A stretch of 64,000 bases of DNA from Delphinus delphis (lineage: Eukaryota; Chordata; Mammalia; Artiodactyla; Delphinidae). The stretch covers positions 44,296,006-44,360,005 of the forward strand of contig NC_082684.1 of the NCBI RefSeq assembly GCF_949987515.2. The letters run 5' to 3'. Position numbers and translations under genes: made by a program. Positions 58,540 through 64,000 of this stretch are shown here, in pieces. The notes beneath the pieces are model-generated. The model was not told the DNA's origin. It was given only the letters and a program-made list of their open reading frames with translations, and did no database searches. Numbering within the stretch: position 1 is the stretch's first letter; every line of letters begins with the position of its first letter.

Positions 58540-59345
58540 GAATAGAGAAAAGGGGATGGAACTGAGTTATTTAGCAGGTGGAACCGATTGGACTTTGAGA
58601 TTTATTCGACGGATGAATTCAATGGAGGAATCCTAAGGGACTTAGGATGATTCTAAATTTCTGGACCAGAGAATTGAAGAGATATCGCACCATTTGTATG
58701 TTAAGGATTTGAGGATAAGAAACTGCATTCCTAGGGAATATGTTGAGTTCAGTTTAGGGTCTGAAGTGTCTATGAGACCCTCATATAGGATCTCCAGAGG
58801 GCGACTGGTAATACTGGTTCACAGTTCAGGAAATTAGAAATAGTTTCGGGTTCATCATTTTTTTTTTTTAATGTATTGAACTTTTTAAGAGAGTAAAAGT
58901 AGAGAAAGAAAAGACTTACAAAAACAAAACAAAACACTGGGTAAAGATATCACCAGGAAAGGAATTCTCAAGTTACTTGCACTATTTTGACAGAGGCAAA
59001 TTTTCTTCTGCCATGGATAACTGAAATGACCCGCCAACTGTAAATAAGATGAATTCTCTTAACTACGAATAGACCAATGAACGTGTCTCAATAAAGAGAT
59101 GAGATGCCAAACGTTAGAACTCCAGATTTAATGATAAAGGATATATTTCAGTTGAGTGATCAAAGAGCATCTGTTGAATAACTAATTAATGCTGTTTTTC
59201 TCTCTTTAAGTAGCAAATACGAGGTACCCACTGAAGGCTGATCACCTCTGTAAGTGCCTATGGTAGATGCAAACTAGCGAATGTGAGCCCTGCTCTTCAT
59301 GAAGCTGACCATCCAATGGGGGAGACAGGTTAAGATGTTATTTTG
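58540..59345 (-). mobile_element. Diverged antisense L2 pieces
   Basis: 58540-58830 has 'ggatgattctaaatttctgg' and 'gggaatatgttgagttcag', similar to the middle of antisense L2. 59190-59345 has 'gagccctgctcttcatgaag' and 'gaccatccaatgggggag', similar to the end. The stretch between them is unassigned. Confidence 0.35.
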
Positions 59346-59589
59346 ACCATTTTACCTGTTTAGTCATTAGAGGTATTGTAAACGACTAATTCTTTACCAG
59401 TTTGATGAAGCGCATGGTGCATGAAGCATAGTTTTAGTAAAAGACCCTAACTGCTCTTGGTAAAGGAGAAGTATTGCAGACGAGGTATGTACTCAACTCT
59501 AGGTTTGAGACCAGAACAGCTGCTTCTTCAATCCTCCATTGGCCTCCGAATGGGAACCCAGACATTCTGCCTCAGCTGCTCACCAGGTT

Positions 59590-59979
59590 ATCTGTTTATG
59601 TTTTTGTTTTTCACTTTTATCATACAGGTAATACTCTGTAGAAAAAAATTTAACTACAGATAAATATTTTAAATTTATCTGAATATATTCAGAGGTCATC
59701 ATTATTAACATTTTGGCAAATACACTTCCAGGCAATTATATCCACACATATAATATGTACATTTACAGCACAGTCAAAATTTACATACTGTTTTATTCCT
59801 TAACAATATACCACAAGCATCTCCCTATGTCAGTAAACACACATTTACATTATTGTTTTAAATGGCTATAGCACACAATTGATAGATGTCCCAAAATTGA
59901 TTGAACTAATCCTCTATTATTGGATGTTAAATTACTTCATATAATTTGCTATTAGGTTTGCTGTGGTGTGATTTGCTGT
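59590..59979. mobile_element. Old LINE-like fragment
   Basis: 'caagcatctccctatgtcag', 'ttaaatggctatagcacac' and 'actaatcctctattattgg' match a widespread L1-associated text. It is interrupted at its right end by the next SINE. Confidence 0.4.
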
Positions 59980-59994
59980 GGTAAATTTCCTTTT

Positions 59995-60203
59995 TTTTTT
60001 TTTTTTTTTAGCGGTACGCGGGCCTCTCACTGTTGTGGCCTCTCCCATTGCAGAGCACAGGCTCCGGACGCGCAGGCGCAGCGGCCATGGCTCACGGGCC
60101 CAGCCGCTCCGCGGCATGTGGGATCTTCCCAGACCGGGGCACGAACCCGTGTCCCCTGCATCGGCAGGCGGACTCTCAACCACTGCGCCACCAGGGAAGC
60201 CCC
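59995..60203 (-). mobile_element. CHR-family SINE, young cetacean type
   Basis: Reverse orientation, CpG-rich, with a long T-tract. A perfect 15-bp target duplication (ggtaaatttcctttt) lies at 59980-59994 and 60204-60218. 60220-61000 downstream is unassigned. Confidence 0.97.
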
Positions 60204-61016
60204 GGTAAATTTCCTTTTACATTGAGTTTTGCCCACTTATACAAATATATTTTCAGAGAGAATTATTAGGTGTGAAAGTGTGAGTTAAAGAAGACACACA
60301 TTCTAAGGCTTTTACCCTGAGTTGCCACGGTACTGTGTACTGAGCTCTTGATTACTCTTCCTGATCTTGGTTCCATCAGGCACATCTGTGGGCTTCACTC
60401 TAGTTTCTCTACCAAGGGTATAGATCACCTAAAAACAATAGATATGGATGCATCTTAGGGCAACCAATATAATGCCTAGAAGTTAATCAGCAAAGGTTTT
60501 CTTTTTAAAGATCTTTTAGGAAATGGAAGGATAATGTCAGTATCAACCTTCCAAGTTGTTCATTTTTTTTCTCCTAGAGACTTAGAAATCTCTCTCATTT
60601 CCCCAATGTCCCATCTCCTACTTGAAGAACTAAATGTTATTTAACCAGAGTATTGTATTTCTCCAGCTACCTCTAAATTCCAGTGGCTGCTTACTAGTCT
60701 ACTATTTTCCATGTCATACCATCGTTGCTACTCCCACTGCTAATCCAGTGAATGCTATCTGCTTAGCACGGGCTTCAAAAGTCACTTGCAGGTGGTCCTG
60801 TCCAAAGAAAACTGTCCCCTAAACCAAAACATTCTCATCAGAGCAAAAACCTCAGCAAGTCTCCAAAAATCTCTGAAGACTAAAGATAATGGTTAAGGTA
60901 GAGAAGAAGGTAGAAGGATCTCAAAGGGTGACAGGCTGTAAGACACAAATTCAAGAACAAATCTTTCCTGTCCCTTGTAGTTTTAGAAATTTGCTACATC
61001 GAGAGTGCCCGTATCA

Positions 61017-61710
61017 CATGTCCCCAGCACTATTTACAACAGCCAGGACAGGGAAGCAACCTAAATGCCCATCGACAGATGAATGGATAAAGAAGATGTG
61101 GCACATATATACAATGGAATATTACTCTTCCATAAAATTGAACGAAAGTGAGTTATTTGTAATGAGGTGGATGGACCTAGAGTCTGCCATACAGAGTGCA
61201 GTAAGTCAGAAAGAGAAAAACAAATACAGCATGCTAACGCATATATAGGGACTCTAAAAAAGTGGTACTGATGAACCTAGTGGCAAGGCAGGAATAAAGA
61301 TGCAGTTGTAGAGAACGGACTTGAGGACACAGGGGGGAAGGGGAAGCTGGGACGAAGTGAGAGAGTAGCATTGACACATATACACTATCAAATGTAAAAT
61401 GGATGGCTAGTGGGAAGCTGCTGCATAGCACAGGGAGATCAGCTCGGTGCTTTGTGAGGACCTAGAGGGATGGGATAGGGAAGGTGGGAGGGAGGCTCAA
61501 GAGGGAGGGGATATGGGGATATATGTATACATATAGCTGATTCACTTTGTTGTACAGCAGGAACTAACACAACATTGTAAAGCAATTATACTCCAATAAA
61601 TATATATTTTATAATAAAATAAAAAGGCATTAAAATTACATTAAAACCACATTGTAATAATGAAATAGATAATCCAGAATAAACATTTGACTGTCATAAA
61701 AAATAAATAA
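61017..61710 (+). mobile_element. L1 3' end with apparent 3' transduction
   Basis: It begins in ORF2 ('atttacaacagccaggac', 'gcccatcgacagatgaatgg') and runs through the 3' UTR ('gctgctgcatagcacaggg', 'gctgattcactttgttgtac', 'gcaattatactccaataaat'). After the first A-rich tail, about 75 bases of non-L1 sequence follow, with AATAAA at 61678-61683 and a second A-rich tail at 61698-61710. The target duplication agtgcccgtatca / agtgcctgtatca lies at 61004-61016 and 61711-61723, outside the second tail. Confidence 0.88.
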
Positions 61711-61734
61711 AGTGCCTGTATCATTCATTATGAT

Positions 61735-61940
61735 TGTTCTATCAATAATAATAACTACTAATATTTATTGTCTACTTTGAGATAGGCATAATTCTAAGCA
61801 TTTTAATATAATGACTCTTTATCTTCACTTAAACAAACAAACAAACCCTTACTATTATTGTTCCCAGGTAGGAAAAAAGTTATAGACAGTTTCAATAATT
61901 TTCCCTAGAACCCACAGCTAGTAAGTAACAGAGCTAGACT
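61735..61940 (-). mobile_element. MIR SINE, antisense
   Basis: 'taatatttattgtctactttg', 'ggcataattctaagcatttt', 'cttactattattgttcccag' and 'cccacagctagtaagtaac' are antisense MIR. Confidence 0.75.
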
Positions 61941-62169
61941 GAAAATGAAGGTACCAACGTGATCCTTGCGGCCATTTACCCCCCCAAAAAGTTACATAAT
62001 TTCAAATCATATTTGCAAAGTTTGGGTGAAGTATTTAGGAAAGAGACAAGATCAATATTTTATCTATTTGAAGTTTTTAAAATAAGTATTTTTTTCATTT
62101 ATTCAAAAGCATTTAAGGACCACATATTAAGTTGGAACTATCATACCTAAGACTGTAAGAAATGCAAAA

Positions 62170-62340
62170 GGGAACTCATTTAATTCATTTAACAGATATC
62201 TATGGGGCAATTTCTATCTTCCCTGCACTCTGATGGGCCCAGGGGATACATCTGTGATCTCCTCCCTTGAAGAGTTTACAGAGAAGTTCAAGGACAAGTA
62301 AATATTGTAGGGTGTGAAGTGCTCCCACAAGGGGACAGTT
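62170..62340 (-). mobile_element. Diverged antisense L2 terminus
   Basis: 'catttaacagatatctatgg', 'gcccaggggatacatctg' and 'ctcccttgaagagtttacag' resemble the antisense L2 end. 62340-62775 may continue it but is unclear. Confidence 0.4.
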
Positions 62341-62779
62341 TATAATTCCACATTAAGAAATGGGATCACTTAGTGAATTATAATCACTATCATGGGAGGG
62401 GAAAAATGAGTGTTATTATTCAAAGAAGGATGAGATAGACTTATATATAGACTTCAGTGTAAATAGTTCATACCAGGTCAGATTTGGGGCTCTAAATTAG
62501 AGCTATTGATGAGTACTCTATTTCTTCATGGGACAGTCATATTTTAGGAGCTGAGGGAACAAATGAGAATGATCTTGGATCTGGAAAAGCACAAATTCAA
62601 TCAAGTTTTAGGAGGGCTAGCCTTGCAGTAGTGTACAGAATGGACTCAGTGGAAGGCTAGGGATTGAGGGGGCCTAGGGTGACAAACCAGACATGAGCCA
62701 GAGGTAGGGAAAGTGGCAGTATGTACGGAGGGAAGGGGAGATGAAAAGAACATTGAGAAAGAAGACATAACACTCCTCA

Positions 62780-62914
62780 GAGAAATGCAGTGGGAAAGCA
62801 GAGGGTTTGGAATCAACGAGAATCTGATGAGCCACTTACTATTTATGTGACCTTGGGTGAGTCCCTCTGCCTTTTGTCAATAAATAGGTATAACAGTATG
62901 AGCATCACAGGTAT
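62780..62914 (+). mobile_element. MIR SINE, sense, truncated
   Basis: 'gcagagggtttggaatcaac', 'gagccacttactatttatg' and 'tgaccttgggtgagtccc' follow MIR order. Confidence 0.65.
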
Positions 62915-62916
62915 TA

Positions 62917-63396
62917 CAGTAAGTCCCCTACAGTTGAACCTTCAAGTTGCGAACTTTCAAAGATGTGAACGTGCATCTGGTTCCAGCAAGGAACCTGAAC
63001 CTGCACCATCAGCGTCAGGCGTGAGTGAAACTGCAGCTCGCCCTCCATCTCCTATCGCTGACGATCCTTCAGCTCTACCATCTCCCACCTCCTCTCCCTC
63101 CTCCAGTCAGTAACTCTTCTTGCCTGTTCACTCGATGCCAGTCCCTGTATGCCAGCTGTTGTACTGTACCGCTGTACTTTCCAAGGTACTGTACTGTAAG
63201 CCTAAAAATGTTTTATTTTTGTGTTTGTTTTCTATGGATTATTTGTGTGAAAAGTGTTATAAACCCATTAAGTACAGCACTATATAGCTGATTGTGTTAG
63301 TTGGGTACCTAGGCTATCTTTGTTGGACTTACAAACAAACTGGACTTACGAACGCACTCTTGGAACGGAACTTGTTCGTATGTAGGGGACATACTG
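62917..63396. mobile_element. TA-flanked DNA transposon (Tc1/mariner-type, non-autonomous)
   Basis: The ends are a 16-bp inverted repeat with one mismatch: cagtaagtcccctaca at 62917-62932 and its complement at 63381-63396. Each end is flanked by TA (62915-62916 and 63397-63398), the Tc1/mariner target. A second sub-terminal segment ('ggacttacgaacgcactc', 'ggaacggaacttgttcg') belongs to the right end. A Ser/Pro-rich frame at 62790-63113 crosses the left end and is not an intact transposase. Family name not asserted (pogo/Tigger-like is plausible). Confidence 0.8.
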
Positions 63397-63797
63397 TACT
63401 TCCATAAGAATTCAACGAGGCAATAGTAGTTATAATCATTATTGATGACTCTCCTCAAAACTGTCACCCTCTATCTCCTTACTCCATCTCTTGTCAAAGT
63501 TCAAGCCGTCCTTGGGGAAAAAGCCATAAATAAGGACACTTGTAAAGGAATAAAGGTAGTCTCTGGTTTCCCATGAATTGGGTTTGATGAGCACCCCAAA
63601 AATATCACTTTCCTTCTCCTTATTAATTCTGAACCAACTAGAAATAGATAAAATATAATAGTAAAGCAGACATAGACCAAAATGCCACCTTTATCACTGG
63701 CAAAGCTGATATTGGAGAGTGTGGCTTTTATCAGCGGACCATATTTTCTAGTACTGAACACAGAGATGAGCAGACCTCTACCTGCCCCCACCCACAG

Positions 63798-63907
63798 GTA
63801 CAGGCTGCGCTGGATGGCCAGAGGCCTTCTGCCTGGGACAGGCCTCCTGTGACACGTACCGCAGAGAGAAGGATGGGAGAGTGCTGTGTCTGGCGGCTCA
63901 CTCCTAA
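63798..63907 (+). CDS. Candidate terminal exon, gene unknown
   Basis: A pyrimidine-rich stretch ends 'cccacccacag' (AG at 63796-63797), an acceptor-like site. After two bases, a frame of 35 codons runs to TAA at 63905-63907: it begins TGCAGWPEAFC and ends RVLCLAAHS, with four cysteines. The frame is closed by TGA just upstream of the acceptor, as expected for a splice-defined exon. A competing 149-codon minus-strand frame (63501-63950) covers the same DNA and carries one hydrophobic stretch. No family recognised and no poly(A) signal in range, so support is weak. Confidence 0.15.
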
Positions 63908-64000
63908 GAGAAGAGGAGAGGAAGGGGATGAGTTTCACAGATTTCAGCAACCAACCCTCACTGTTGGCATGAGTGAGAGCCCAGGAGACCCACAGGGTTA

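Noticed and set aside
62790..63113. 107-codon Ser/Pro-rich frame
   Set aside because: It begins in a MIR and crosses the left inverted repeat of the DNA transposon, so it is not a single gene.
63501..63950. 149-codon minus-strand frame with one hydrophobic stretch
   Set aside because: No recognisable domain and no splice or start support beyond the ATG; it competes with the plus-strand candidate. Kept only as a caveat.

Overview
The window reads as nuclear DNA of a cetacean (whale, dolphin or porpoise). The main reason is more than twenty copies of the tRNA-derived CHR SINE superfamily. Many belong to a young ~205-bp subfamily that ends in a CpG-rich block and a poly(A) tail, which I know from cetacean genomes. 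The rest of the repeat set is ordinary mammalian: artiodactyl/cetacean-type L1 3' ends, L2, MIR, MER20 and a TA-flanked DNA transposon. I saw no bovine BovB or Bov-tA copies. Family names come from pattern recognition; no database was searched.

No complete protein-coding gene, rRNA, functional tRNA or CRISPR array can be supported. Most long open frames are by-products of SINEs (both strands), L1 3' ends or dinucleotide repeats. The window is best read as an intergenic or large-intron interval. Three short stretches have weak coding-like signs and are listed as candidates only: 5410-5517 (+), 49663-49828 (-) and 63798-63907 (+). The second is the best, with an ATG in good context, a 55-codon frame and a strong splice-donor match.

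Layout: 1-6500 is an L2 copy, three plus-strand SINEs and one coding-like island. 6990-12090 is a dense nest of old LINE sequence holding several SINEs. 12350-13020 has a CHR-2 SINE and a possible solo LTR. 15350-18120 has MER20 and four SINEs, two of them sharing one target site. 18500-24600 has MIR/L2 pieces, a (GT)35 microsatellite and a 98-bp retroposed sequence. 24620-27620 is an L1 3' half followed by two SINEs. 27620-42550 is mostly unique sequence with a few SINE, MIR and L2 copies. 43030-46910 holds two L1 3' ends and SINEs. 47060-55800 is mostly unique, with an L1, MIR and an old DNA transposon. 55800-63400 has a three-layer L1/L1/SINE nest, a long L2, an L1 3' end with an apparent 3' transduction, and a DNA transposon.

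The genes do not form a system here, and I found no undescribed biological system. What is worth a second look is retrotransposon history (3' transduction, serial same-site insertion, nested insertions, a tiny retrocopy), two perfect hairpins, the candidate exons, and repeat-poor blocks that may hold conserved regulatory DNA.
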